DNA of 64,000 bases from Melioribacter sp051488685 (GCF_051488685.1 NZ_JBPSEH010000001.1:62001-126000); one strand, 5' to 3'. Positions 51,389 to 60,275 are shown, numbered from the stretch's first letter. Notes: generated by a model from the letters alone, not told the origin. Program-made: numbers and translations.

Positions 51389-52876
51389 ATGATGAACGAT
51401 TTGAAACTAAATACAATCAGTTATTTAACTCCTGCAGTTACGATGGATATCTTGCTTGATGCTATCCAGGAAATAGTCCCTTATGAACTTGCTGTAATTC
51501 TAAGTCGTGAAGGAGATGATAAATTGAAGGTCCGTTATGCAAAAGGGCTGCTGGTAACCGATGAAATCTACAATTTTGCAGTTGACCTGAAAAAAAGAAC
51601 TGACATACGTGATGTACTTATTTCAGGTAATGTTAAATTAGTAGAAGAATCGAAAGATCCCCATCACGAAGACACTTACAAAGGAGTAATCGATCTCCCT
51701 TTGGGACATTCGTGTATGTTAGCTCCTCTGAAGATCCATGGAGATATCCTCGGCTTGATGACGCTCGACCACCGTCAGTGCGACATGTTTACTCCTATGA
51801 GGGTAAATTTAACAAGCACATTATCCAAATTAATTTCTCTTGCACTTGCTCAATCAATTATGAACGATTCGTTATTGAGTGAAAAACAAACTTTGATTTA
51901 TGAACGCAATTCTTTATTGGGTGACATTTCATCGGTTCTCAAAGGTCTGGTTGGTAAATCTCAAAAGTGGACTCAGGTAATAGAAAAGATTAAGCTGGTT
52001 GCCCCTACGGAATCGCACGTAATGATATTGGGCGAAACTGGTACTGGAAAAGAACAGGTCGCAAAAGCAATCCATGCTCTATCAAATCGTTCTGACAAAC
52101 CATTTATTACACTCAATTGTTCAGCATTGAATTATAATTTAGCTGAAAGCGAATTATTTGGACACGAAAAAGGAGCTTTTACAGGAGCAATCTCTCAAAG
52201 ACGCGGAAGGTTTGAACTTGCCGATGGCGGCACTTTGTTCCTGGACGAAATTGCTGACCTGCCTTTCGAAATACAACCGAAATTATTACGTGCAATCCAG
52301 GAAGGCACATTCGAAAGACTTGGCGGCGAAATAACTATTAAATCCGATGTTAGAATCATTTGTGCTACCAACGTAGATTTATTCGAAAAAGTAAAAGAAG
52401 GAAAATTTCGGGAGGATTTATATTATCGATTGAATGTATTTCCAATAAAACTTCCACCACTGAGAGAACGCAAAGATGATATTTTCTTACTGGCAAATTA
52501 TTTTATTGAGAAATTAGGAGAAAAATTAAATAAACCAAATATAGCTCTTTCAGAAGCTGCATTAAATAGACTCACAGACTATAGCTGGCACGGAAATGTT
52601 CGTGAACTGCAAAATACTCTCGAACGAGCAATTATTTTGTGCAATTACGGAATTATCAAACCCGAGCATATTATTTTTGAATATGAAGAAATTAAAAACA
52701 ATTCAAATGACGAAGACAACACGGTAGCGCCTTTTGACGAAGAAATCAAAAAAATTATACTCAAAGCTCTCAAAAAATCGAAAGGGAAAATTTATGGTCC
52801 AGATGGTGCAGCCTCCCTATTAAAACTTAAACCAACAACTTTGCAAAGCAAGATGAAAAAACTCGGTATATCTTAA
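51389..52876 (+). CDS. Sigma-54-dependent activator with N-terminal GAF domain (NorR/FhlA-like)
   Basis: 495 aa from the paired ATGs at 51389/51392; a TTG at 51350 is upstream in frame but lies in the inverted repeat. A GAF domain occupies about 15-165. The AAA+ domain has Walker A GETGTGKE (215-222), the sigma-54 contact GAFTGA (262-267) and Walker B LFLDEI. A Fis/FhlA-type HTH closes the protein (GAASLLKLKPTTLQSKMKKL). Aligned from memory with E. coli NorR at a constant offset of four residues and no gap, Asp95, Cys109 and Asp127 fall on NorR Asp99, Cys113 and Asp131, the proposed iron ligands. A nitric-oxide or redox signal is therefore possible. It is divergent from dps-prx and is probably their activator. 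Confidence 0.9.
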   Translation: MMNDLKLNTISYLTPAVTMDILLDAIQEIVPYELAVILSREGDDKLKVRYAKGLLVTDEIYNFAVDLKKRTDIRDVLISGNVKLVEESKDPHHEDTYKGVIDLPLGHSCMLAPLKIHGDILGLMTLDHRQCDMFTPMRVNLTSTLSKLISLALAQSIMNDSLLSEKQTLIYERNSLLGDISSVLKGLVGKSQKWTQVIEKIKLVAPTESHVMILGETGTGKEQVAKAIHALSNRSDKPFITLNCSALNYNLAESELFGHEKGAFTGAISQRRGRFELADGGTLFLDEIADLPFEIQPKLLRAIQEGTFERLGGEITIKSDVRIICATNVDLFEKVKEGKFREDLYYRLNVFPIKLPPLRERKDDIFLLANYFIEKLGEKLNKPNIALSEAALNRLTDYSWHGNVRELQNTLERAIILCNYGIIKPEHIIFEYEEIKNNSNDEDNTVAPFDEEIKKIILKALKKSKGKIYGPDGAASLLKLKPTTLQSKMKKLGIS

Positions 52877-53343
52877 TCGGCAATGTTGACCTTACTTAAC
52901 TTCGAATGAATTTCAGGTATCATCATTAGGGCGGCAGATCCATACCATGGCTTTATTTCCATCCTGAGAACCCCTGCTTTAACAGCAGGATCGGATTCGG
53001 TGAGTTGTTTCGCTTCCTCCATCGACTCGACATCAAAAATGAAAATTCCTCTCAAATCTCCGTTGTCCAGAAAAGATCCTGCTAAAATTAATTTCTTGTC
53101 TTCTCCAAGTTTTGTGATATTTTTCAGGTGAGCTCTTTGAATTTCATTTCGTTTTGCCTCATCTTCAATTTTGACGTCACCTCGAAAGAGAAACACCATA
53201 AAATATTGCTTCATACCGTACTGATCGGCACCAACCTGTTTTGCTAATGTTGAATCATAGCTGCCACTTTGAGCTGAAGTCTTTGCCGTTATCATTAATA
53301 AAATAATTGCTATAATAACCGGTGAAAGATTTAAGTTTGTCAT
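52873..53343 (-). CDS. Exported YciI-like protein
   Basis: 156 aa. A signal peptide (ending near TSA-Q, residue 24) is followed by a YCII-type alpha/beta barrel domain (about 45-145). The line YFMVFLFRGD, HLKNITKLGEDKKLILAGSF near 90 and DLRGIFIFDVESMEEAKQL are the marks of YciI. Most YciI proteins are cytosolic, so the signal peptide is unusual. The catalytic role is unknown. The ATG overlaps the galT stop, so it is the last gene of the galactose operon. Confidence 0.8.
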   Translation of the reverse strand: MTNLNLSPVIIAIILLMITAKTSAQSGSYDSTLAKQVGADQYGMKQYFMVFLFRGDVKIEDEAKRNEIQRAHLKNITKLGEDKKLILAGSFLDNGDLRGIFIFDVESMEEAKQLTESDPAVKAGVLRMEIKPWYGSAALMMIPEIHSKLSKVNIAD

Positions 53344-54389
53344 TGTATTTCCTTGTAATGTTTCACCGGCAAATTACGTAAAATTTCTGAGCTATACTCA
53401 GGCGTAATATCTCTTTGTGGTTCTGCAAGCATTTCGTAACCTACCATAAATTTTTTGACCGTTGCTGACCTCAATAATGGTGGATAAAAGTGCATGTGAA
53501 AATGCCATTCTTTATGGTCTTTACCATCTGTCTGCGCCTGATGTAATCCTGCCGAATACGGGAACGATATCTTAAATAAGTTATCATACTTGGTTGTAAT
53601 TGTTTTTAGAATATCGGCAAAGTCTTTTTTTTCCTTTTTTCTGAATTGCAAAATATTTGCAATTGGTCGGCGTGATACAATCAAAGTTTCGTACGGCCAT
53701 ACAGCCCAAAAAGGGACAAGCGCTACGAAGGATTCGTTGCTATAAACCAAACGTTCCTTTTTGCGTAACTCAAGTTTTATATAATCCTGGAGTAAAGTTC
53801 TTTTATTTTTATGAAAATACTTCTTGAATTGTTTTAATTCTTTGAGAGGTTCATTGGGAATTTCTTCCTGCGCCCAAATCTGGCAATGAGGATGTGGATT
53901 ACTATTCCCCATAATTTTCCCTTTGTTTTCGAATATTTGAACGTATTTAATAAAAGGTTTACTTCCAAGAAGTTCAAATTCATTCTGCCAGACAGTTATA
54001 ACATTTTCAATTTCTTCAATATTCATCTCCGCCAGAGTTAAATCGTGTCGTGGAGAAAAATTAACCACTCTACAAATTCCCTTCTGGCCTCTGGCTACGA
54101 GTAAATCTTTTTCATTGAAATTGAATTCAGGAGTTTCTTCAAGGAGTGCAGAAAAATCGTTAGTGAATACAAAAGTTGTTTTATAATCAGGATTTCGCTC
54201 GCCATTGGCTCTTACATTACCGGGGCATAGATAACATTCTGGATCATATTCGGGTCTTTTTTCCTCCTGTGTTTCTGATTGTTCACCCTGCCAGGGTCTT
54301 TTTGTCCTGTGAGGAGAGCAAAGCACCCATTCACCAGTTAAAATATTCAATCTTCTGTGCGGGTAATCCGTTAAATTTGAATTCTTCAT
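53340..54389 (-). CDS. galT: UDP-glucose--hexose-1-phosphate (galactose-1-phosphate) uridylyltransferase
   Basis: 349 aa, the normal length. Second enzyme of the Leloir pathway. The active site is GNSNPHPHCQIW near residue 160, with the nucleophile His in HPHxQ. RRLNILTGEWVLCSPHRTKRPWQG at the N-terminus is seen in part, together with CYLCPGN near 55 (zinc ligands) and GLHQAQTDG near 285. It is coupled to galK (ATGA-type overlap). Confidence 0.96.
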   Translation of the reverse strand: MKNSNLTDYPHRRLNILTGEWVLCSPHRTKRPWQGEQSETQEEKRPEYDPECYLCPGNVRANGERNPDYKTTFVFTNDFSALLEETPEFNFNEKDLLVARGQKGICRVVNFSPRHDLTLAEMNIEEIENVITVWQNEFELLGSKPFIKYVQIFENKGKIMGNSNPHPHCQIWAQEEIPNEPLKELKQFKKYFHKNKRTLLQDYIKLELRKKERLVYSNESFVALVPFWAVWPYETLIVSRRPIANILQFRKKEKKDFADILKTITTKYDNLFKISFPYSAGLHQAQTDGKDHKEWHFHMHFYPPLLRSATVKKFMVGYEMLAEPQRDITPEYSSEILRNLPVKHYKEIQ

Positions 54390-55537
54390 AACTCGACAAT
54401 TTCCGTTCCGTTGTTTATTGATGTTACATAAACTTCGACGTCAATACCGAATTTTTTTCTATAATTTTCTTTTACCTTTTGAGCGACCGAATCAACATAT
54501 TTATTTTCTATCAAATTAATAGTGCAACCACCGAAACCGCCGCCCATCATCCTTGCACCGTAGACACCGTTCTGATCTGAAACCAGCTCGACAAGATAAT
54601 CGAGTTCAGGACAACTTACTTCATATTCTTCACTAAGACCTTTATGAGAATAATACATATACTTGCCGAATTCCTGAAGATTATTTTCACTTAATGCACT
54701 GCATGCATTTAACAGCCGTTCGTTTTCTTCAATTACATATTTACATCTCTTATAGATTACACCATCAAGTTTATCGCGGCAATCTTCAAGCATATCGAGA
54801 GTAACGTCTCTGAGCGAATTAACATTTTCATATTTTTGTTTAATTATATCGACGCCGGTCGTACATTCTTTCCTTCTTTGATTATACTCGGAAGAGGCCA
54901 AAGAGTGTGAAACGTTTGAATTAAAAAGCACAACTGAAACATTGTCAAATTCGAAAGGGAAATAGTCGTAGTCGAGACTTCGACAATCGATTCTCAATAC
55001 ATTTCCTTTTTTGCCGAAAATGTTGATATACTGATCCATGATTCCGCATTGAACTCCGACGAATTGATTTTCAGCTCTTTGCGCCAGTTTAACCAATTCG
55101 ATTTTTTCGAATCCAAGATTAAATAATTTATCCAGTGCAAAAGCCAGTCCTGCTTCTATTGCAGCCGAAGACGAAAGTCCCGCTCCGATCGGTATATCCC
55201 CCCCAAATACACAATCGAATCCCTTAATTTCTTTGCCAGCTTTTTTAATCTGGTCGACAACGCCGATTAAATAGTTTGCCCAACTTTTTTCCGATTTATT
55301 TATATCATCCACACTAAATTTCCATTCATCATTTAAATCGTAAGCAAATAGGTTTATCCTTTTATCATTTCTCGGCTTAATTGCGAAATAAATTGCTTTG
55401 TCGATAGCTGCAGGGAGTACATATCCCAAGTTATAATCCGTATGCTCGCCAATAAGATTAACTCTGCCGGGCGATCTAATTATGACGGGTTCACCCTTAA
55501 AAAGCTCGCTGAATTTTTCTTTAATCGACTCGATCAT
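54386..55537 (-). CDS. galK: Galactokinase
   Basis: 383 aa. It phosphorylates galactose at C1. The GHMP kinase signature is seen as SPGRVNLIGEHTDYNLGYVLP near residue 25, the ATP-binding GAGLSSSAAIEAGLAFAL near 115, and GGGFGGCTINLIE near 335. It lies between galT and a small membrane protein gene that separates it from the symporter. No galE or galM is in the window. Confidence 0.97.
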   Translation of the reverse strand: MIESIKEKFSELFKGEPVIIRSPGRVNLIGEHTDYNLGYVLPAAIDKAIYFAIKPRNDKRINLFAYDLNDEWKFSVDDINKSEKSWANYLIGVVDQIKKAGKEIKGFDCVFGGDIPIGAGLSSSAAIEAGLAFALDKLFNLGFEKIELVKLAQRAENQFVGVQCGIMDQYINIFGKKGNVLRIDCRSLDYDYFPFEFDNVSVVLFNSNVSHSLASSEYNQRRKECTTGVDIIKQKYENVNSLRDVTLDMLEDCRDKLDGVIYKRCKYVIEENERLLNACSALSENNLQEFGKYMYYSHKGLSEEYEVSCPELDYLVELVSDQNGVYGARMMGGGFGGCTINLIENKYVDSVAQKVKENYRKKFGIDVEVYVTSINNGTEIVEL

Positions 55538-55539
55538 TT

Positions 55540-55740
55540 TCAGACACTCTGATTTTTAGTTTTGAAAAACATAACAGCGCCGAATATAATCATCACTGCA
55601 CCCCACCACAAAGACGGATGAGTTTCTTTCAAAACCGTCTTTACACTTTCCGGATGAAGAGCTTGATAGATGCCGTTTAGAAAAATAATCCCACCCATTA
55701 TTAATAGTATTAGTCCTACAAAATACCATATCGGTTTCAT
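55540..55740 (-). CDS. Small two-helix membrane protein in the galactose operon
   Basis: 66 aa. Two hydrophobic helices (about 4-24 and 44-60) are joined by a short polar loop. It starts 18 bases after the symporter stop and ends two bases before galK, so it is in the operon. I know of no family. It could be an accessory of the symporter. Confidence 0.65.
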   Translation of the reverse strand: MKPIWYFVGLILLIMGGIIFLNGIYQALHPESVKTVLKETHPSLWWGAVMIIFGAVMFFKTKNQSV

Positions 55741-55758
55741 AATCTTTCTCCTTGGTTT

Positions 55759-57420
55759 TTACCAAAAGATTACATTTAGAATAATTAAAACGATTAATGA
55801 AATGACGGCATAAAACTCAGGTTTTTTTGTAAGAGGAATATTCTGCTCGATTTTTTCATTAGTCAGTCCCTTAACCAAGCCGACTAGTTGTTCTTTTGGT
55901 TTCTTTTTTGTAAATAAACTAATAATTACCGTAAGCACTGCGCAAATAAGCCATGCCCACCAGGCTCTCCAGAAATTTGCAGCCATATCGCTCTGAACAC
56001 TTGACATTGTAATAATACTTTCATTAAACCAATCGAATTTCACTCCCATATACATGAAAAATGAAGAGAGCATTCCGACTACAAGCCCCCAGAATGCACC
56101 GTTTGGAGTAATCCACCAGATAAACATGCCGAGCAGCATTGTTGCAAACAGAGGCGCATTGACCCATGAGAAGATTGCCTGCATATAATCCATAATGCTC
56201 GGAAAACTTTTTGCCCAATAAGCAGTTCCTAAAGAAATTATCACTCCAACAACGGTAGATACTCTACCCATCCAGAGGAGGTGATTTTCGGAAGCATTTT
56301 TGTTAAGTACTGATTTATAAATATCGTAAGTCCATACGGTATTAAAAGCACTGATATTGCCCGCCTGACCAGCCATAAAACCAGCAAGCAAAGCCGTAAC
56401 TCCAAGTCCCACCAGGCCACTCGGATAGTATCTGGCAATTAAAAGTGGCAGTGCCGAGTCATAGTTTACCTGACCACCGTCTTCAAGCAATTTAAATCCA
56501 CTTGCTGGATCATTCGACAATGCGATGGCTACAAGTCCAGCTAAAATGACTATGAATGGAAGAGCCATTTTGAAGAATGATGCAAGAATTGGTGTCATAC
56601 GAGCTGATCTTAAATCTTTAGCCGAAAATGCACGCTGTATAACAAGAAAGTCTGTAGTCCAGTAACCAAACGAAAGGACAAAACCAAGTCCCAAGACAAT
56701 ACCGGCCCAGTGAATAAGCATCCCATTTTGTGTTGGATCACTTGAAGTTGACCAGAGTGTATTCATCGATTCGGGGAGTCTGTTTAAAATGTCGTTCACA
56801 CTGCCGATTTCAATTATACCCATAACTGAAACAAGGAACAGGCCGAACCAGATTAAGAAGAATTGGATAATCTCCGTGAAGATAGCGGACATTAATCCGC
56901 TCAAAGTTACATAAGCTGCCACTGTTGCAGCCGAAGCCCACATACTAACATCCCAATTCCATCCTAAAAATGTATGAAGTACAAGAGCCATTGCGTAGAG
57001 ATTAATTCCGGAGACAAGGAGAGTCATAATTGCAAAAGAGATGCCGTTAAGAACTCTCGTTTTTTCATCGAAGCGTAATTTAAGATAACCCGGGATCGAT
57101 TTAATTTTACTACTATAGTAGAAAGGCATCATATAAATACCGAGGAAAAGCATTGCTGGAATTGCACCAATCCAGTAAAAATGAGCGACATACATTCCGT
57201 ATTTGAAAGTATTTCCAGTCATGCCCATCAATTCGAGAGCGCCAAGATTTGCCGATAAGAAGGCCAGGCCGGCAACCCAGGAAGAATTTTTTCGTCCTGC
57301 AAGGAAGAAATCCTCTTCACTCGTGGTAAATTTTTTCAGGTAGAAACCGATACCGATAACAAAGAGGAAATAGATAAGGATAATAAGCCAGTCGATAAAG
57401 GAGAGACCAATAGCTTCCAT
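55759..57420 (-). CDS. Sodium:solute symporter (SSS family), probably galactose/glucose type
   Basis: 553 aa with about 14 membrane segments. EEDFFLAGRKNSSWVAGLAFLSANLGALELMG-type sequence near residues 35-65 (in part DFFLAGRKNSSW) and GMTGNTFKYGMYVAHFYWIG near 67 match the SSS/SGLT family. The sodium-site region near residues 340-380 (LLAGFMAGQAGNISAFNTVW) is also typical. The galactose substrate is inferred from the following galK and galT genes and a LacI-type operator just upstream. Confidence 0.9.
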   Translation of the reverse strand: MEAIGLSFIDWLIILIYFLFVIGIGFYLKKFTTSEEDFFLAGRKNSSWVAGLAFLSANLGALELMGMTGNTFKYGMYVAHFYWIGAIPAMLFLGIYMMPFYYSSKIKSIPGYLKLRFDEKTRVLNGISFAIMTLLVSGINLYAMALVLHTFLGWNWDVSMWASAATVAAYVTLSGLMSAIFTEIIQFFLIWFGLFLVSVMGIIEIGSVNDILNRLPESMNTLWSTSSDPTQNGMLIHWAGIVLGLGFVLSFGYWTTDFLVIQRAFSAKDLRSARMTPILASFFKMALPFIVILAGLVAIALSNDPASGFKLLEDGGQVNYDSALPLLIARYYPSGLVGLGVTALLAGFMAGQAGNISAFNTVWTYDIYKSVLNKNASENHLLWMGRVSTVVGVIISLGTAYWAKSFPSIMDYMQAIFSWVNAPLFATMLLGMFIWWITPNGAFWGLVVGMLSSFFMYMGVKFDWFNESIITMSSVQSDMAANFWRAWWAWLICAVLTVIISLFTKKKPKEQLVGLVKGLTNEKIEQNIPLTKKPEFYAVISLIVLIILNVIFW

Positions 57421-57519
57421 ATTATTACCTTTTATTTATTCAATTATTAAATGTAGGTACAGCAAAATATGGAGAAAGAACAAATTCACAAGTCAAAATA
57501 AAGTAATAAAATCGAATTA

Positions 57520-57533
57520 TGCAAACGTTTGCA
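57520..57533. promoter_or_regulatory. LacI-type operator, perfect palindrome
   Basis: TGCAAACGTTTGCA is a 14-bp perfect palindrome with the central CG typical of LacI/GalR-family sites. It lies 100 bases before the symporter start and just after the LacI gene's stop, so it probably controls the galactose operon. Confidence 0.8.
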
Positions 57534-57549
57534 GAAAATGATAAAAATT

Positions 57550-58557
57550 TTATGTCGATTTTCTCACTATTAATTCGGCATCAAGAACTACTACCGAAGG
57601 TTTAATCTCTTTTTCTGGATTTTCGATCAAATCAATCAGTATCTCCGTTGCTTTCTTCCCCATTTCAAAGGAAGGCTGGTCAACCGTTGTCAACGGCGGG
57701 TCCACCAGTGTGGTTATTTTGTTGTTCGAAAATCCAACAATCCCAACCTCTTCAGGAATTTTCATTCCCGCCTCTTTAATCCTTTGAAATGCTCCAACTG
57801 CCACAGGATCATTGACTGCAAATATTGCATCTGGTACAGTACCTTTTTTTATTAGTTTATCCATCGATGCATAACCGTCATTTTCGTGCATTCCACCGTA
57901 CATTACAAAATCTTCTTTGAAAGGAATTCCTGCATAAGTTAACGCCTCTTTATATCCTTCCAGACGAGCTTTACAAATCTCAAGAGTTCTGGGCCCTGCC
58001 AGATGAGCTATGTTCCTGTAACCCCTCTCGATTAAATGCATAACAGCTTTAAATGCACTCTGTTTGTCATCGATTATAACTTTAAATACATTTAACTCAT
58101 TTATTACGCGATCGAAAAATACCAATGGTATTCCTCTGTCAATCAATGCCTGAAAATGCTCGCCTGACTTTGTGCTCTGGGATATTGATACAATTAAACC
58201 GGCTACCCGCTGCTGTACCAGTGCGGTTGTATTAACCACCTCCCTTTCAAAGCTTTCGTTCGACTGCGAAACAATTATTGTATAGCCCGAATGATAGGCA
58301 ACTTCTTCGATGCCGCTAATAGCCGACGAGAAAAAGTCGTGCTTGATTTCAGGCACAATTACACCAATTGCATTTGTTCGTTTAGTTTTAAGGCTTTGAG
58401 CTATTTGATTTGGTGTATAATTTAACTCGTTGGCAACCTTTCTTACTTTTTTCTTTGTTTCTTCTTTAACGTCGGGATGGTTGCTCAAAGCTCTTGAAAC
58501 TGTCGAAGGAGAGATTCCTAATTTTCGAGCAATATCGTTAATAGTAGTATGTTTCAT
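57550..58557 (-). CDS. LacI/GalR-family transcriptional regulator
   Basis: 335 aa. The HTH is at the N-terminus (TTINDIARKLGISPSTVSRALSNHP), followed by the hinge helix and the periplasmic-binding-like effector domain (IGVIVPEIKHDFFS near 60, VPDAIFAVNDPVAVGAF near 240, TTVDQPSFEMG near 285). The ATG at 58557 is preferred to a TTG five codons earlier. The gene is just upstream of the galactose operon, so galactose or a related sugar is the likely effector. It lies between that operon and the cytochrome gene. Confidence 0.93.
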   Translation of the reverse strand: MKHTTINDIARKLGISPSTVSRALSNHPDVKEETKKKVRKVANELNYTPNQIAQSLKTKRTNAIGVIVPEIKHDFFSSAISGIEEVAYHSGYTIIVSQSNESFEREVVNTTALVQQRVAGLIVSISQSTKSGEHFQALIDRGIPLVFFDRVINELNVFKVIIDDKQSAFKAVMHLIERGYRNIAHLAGPRTLEICKARLEGYKEALTYAGIPFKEDFVMYGGMHENDGYASMDKLIKKGTVPDAIFAVNDPVAVGAFQRIKEAGMKIPEEVGIVGFSNNKITTLVDPPLTTVDQPSFEMGKKATEILIDLIENPEKEIKPSVVVLDAELIVRKST

Positions 58558-58635
58558 TGAAAAGTGATTCAATCATTTTTACAATAATATGTGTTATCGA
58601 CTTTATTATCAAATGAGAAATAAATTTAGAAATGG

Positions 58636-58663
58636 AGGCTGCAGACACAATTATCTGCAGCCT
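58636..58663 (-). terminator. Stem-loop after the cytochrome gene
   Basis: A 10-bp stem AGGCTGCAGA (58636-58645) / TCTGCAGCCT (58654-58663) with an 8-base loop, 10 bases after the cytochrome stop. The minus-strand tail is only weakly T-rich (CCATTTCTAAATTT), so termination strength is uncertain. Confidence 0.6.
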
Positions 58664-58673
58664 GCTGTAATGA

Positions 58674-59795
58674 TTATTTTGCGAGATTCATTTTGCGGGT
58701 AAATTGATACTGTCCTGCAGTCATTCGTGCAAAGTAGATACCGCTTGTAACTTTCCTTCCATAATTATCAGTACCATTCCATTCTACTGTATACTTGCCG
58801 GGGTTTAGCATTTCATGATCAATTAGTCTTTTAACTTCCTGTCCCATTATGTCATAAACAATAACTGATACTTTTTCATTCTTAGGGATAGCAAATTGAA
58901 TTTTGGTAGTAGGATTAAAAGGATTAGGATAGTTTTGTGATAATTCATAATCCGAAGGAATTGAACCGTCAGTTTCGACTAATCCAGTTACTTCGTGGGG
59001 GTCGCCGTGACATGGTTCGCAATCCATTTGAGTCATTACTGTATTGAAAGCTGCTGGACCGTGGCATGTCTGACACCGAGTGACATAGTCGTCAGTAACG
59101 TAAGTAGACGTAAATGTACCTGCGAAATATGCATTCAATATTTCTGCTGTCTTTGCAGCGATATCTCCAGCTAATCTGGCGCATCTTTCTTTTCTTTCAA
59201 CATCGCTGACTTTTTTCTTTGCTATCATACACCATTGAGATACTGAGGAGTGACATAAGACGCTGCCACTAATTGATTGAGGAAGAACATCGTTATACTT
59301 TTTATCGATATATTTACCGTCAACCGCTGCCTGGTTGGCTGCATTAGTAGGAAGTGTCTCAGTAGTGTACCAGCCCCACAATTCATTAATTAATTTTCCC
59401 GAATCAGCTTTGGAGACAACAAGACTTATAAGAGCAGCACCACCGTTTGTAACACCGCATAGAGTACCCCATCCAGCACCACCGCCACGACCGTATAGCA
59501 TGACTTCAATCGGCATATAGTTCCAGGGATCCCCTATTTTTTCTCTCAGTGCTTCTACAAGCCCACCAAATACTCCTGAACTACAGTCCTTGTCGTCCCA
59601 GTATAGATGATGTGCCCGGATACGAACGTCTTCTGGATCCAGAGTTACGTAAGGCCAGGGCCATGTTGCTTCTTTGGAATTTGCTAAAATCTTTCCCCCC
59701 GATAATGCATTCAATCCAGCCACGCCTGCTATTGCGCCGATTGCATATTTAGACGTGTTCGATAAAAATTCTTTCCTTGTAAGTTCTTTTGGCAT
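58674..59795 (-). CDS. Split-Soret-type dihaem cytochrome c with T9SS C-terminal sorting domain
   Basis: 373 aa. The N-terminus looks like a Tat-type or long signal (LTRKEFLS, then hydrophobic residues 17-32), with RK where Tat signals have RR. Residues 60-235 follow the C_GCAxxG_C_C redox-protein pattern: Cys71, the loop GWGTLCGVTNGGAAL with Cys113, then Cys181, Cys189 and Cys205. Two haem c motifs follow, CQTCH (241-245) and CEPCH (259-263), the arrangement of split-Soret cytochrome c. Residues 283-373 are a typical T9SS sorting domain starting YELSQNYPNPFNPTTKI, so the protein is probably secreted or attached to the cell surface. GGGAG precedes the ATG. The TPR gene is upstream and sigma-54 control is likely. 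Confidence 0.85.
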   Translation of the reverse strand: MPKELTRKEFLSNTSKYAIGAIAGVAGLNALSGGKILANSKEATWPWPYVTLDPEDVRIRAHHLYWDDKDCSSGVFGGLVEALREKIGDPWNYMPIEVMLYGRGGGAGWGTLCGVTNGGAALISLVVSKADSGKLINELWGWYTTETLPTNAANQAAVDGKYIDKKYNDVLPQSISGSVLCHSSVSQWCMIAKKKVSDVERKERCARLAGDIAAKTAEILNAYFAGTFTSTYVTDDYVTRCQTCHGPAAFNTVMTQMDCEPCHGDPHEVTGLVETDGSIPSDYELSQNYPNPFNPTTKIQFAIPKNEKVSVIVYDIMGQEVKRLIDHEMLNPGKYTVEWNGTDNYGRKVTSGIYFARMTAGQYQFTRKMNLAK

Positions 59796-59807
59796 ATTGG
59801 TTCTCCC

Positions 59808-60248
59808 TTAATTGTTATGTTTATTATATGGTTCAATTAGTTTAATAACATGTAGTATTTTTTCATCGGAGCGATATTTAAGAGCATTTTTGAAATTTTT
59901 AATCGATTCCTTTGCATCGCAGTAAAGCCAGAGCATTCCAAGTTGTAAATATTTTTCATACTGATTTTTTACGGGGATTTCATCCTTTTCAATTTTATTT
60001 ACTAAATGAGGACAAGGGCAATCTTCCCAATCAGGTTTCGTATTTATTATTATTCCGATATCCTCATTTATCAAAGAATAAAAATGGTCAAATGCCTCCT
60101 CGACCTTTCCAGCTTGAGTCATGCATATAATCAGTTTTTTTCTGATCAATTTATTTCCGGGATCTTTATCTAAGGCATTTTCCAGTTCACCTAAGGCCGA
60201 GTAATAATCCCGAATCAGAAAATGATAATTTCCAAGCATTTCACTCAT
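59808..60248 (-). CDS. Small TPR protein, first gene of the cytochrome operon
   Basis: 146 aa, no signal peptide, so probably cytosolic. Two TPR units are visible: NYHFLIRDYYSALGELENALDKDP near residue 6 (in part DYYSALGELENALDKDPGNK) and LGMLWLYCDAKESIKNFKNAL near 108. A CPCPHLV cluster lies near residue 79. No ribosome-binding site precedes the ATG, and the predicted sigma-54 transcript would start only a few bases before it, so translation may be leaderless or start at ATG 60239. It may help mature or regulate the cytochrome; this is a guess. Confidence 0.7.
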   Translation of the reverse strand: MSEMLGNYHFLIRDYYSALGELENALDKDPGNKLIRKKLIICMTQAGKVEEAFDHFYSLINEDIGIIINTKPDWEDCPCPHLVNKIEKDEIPVKNQYEKYLQLGMLWLYCDAKESIKNFKNALKYRSDEKILHVIKLIEPYNKHNN

Positions 60249-60260
60249 GCAATAATTCTA

Positions 60261-60275
60261 ACAAACACCATGCCA
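60261..60275 (-). promoter_or_regulatory. Sigma-54 type -24/-12 promoter for the TPR-cytochrome operon
   Basis: On the minus strand TGGCATGGTGTTTGT matches TGGCACG-n4-TTGC at all but the sixth and last bases, with exact spacing. The predicted start is near 60250. The activator gene is just upstream, and two palindromic sites lie 48-124 bases upstream of the -24 element. Confidence 0.6.
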
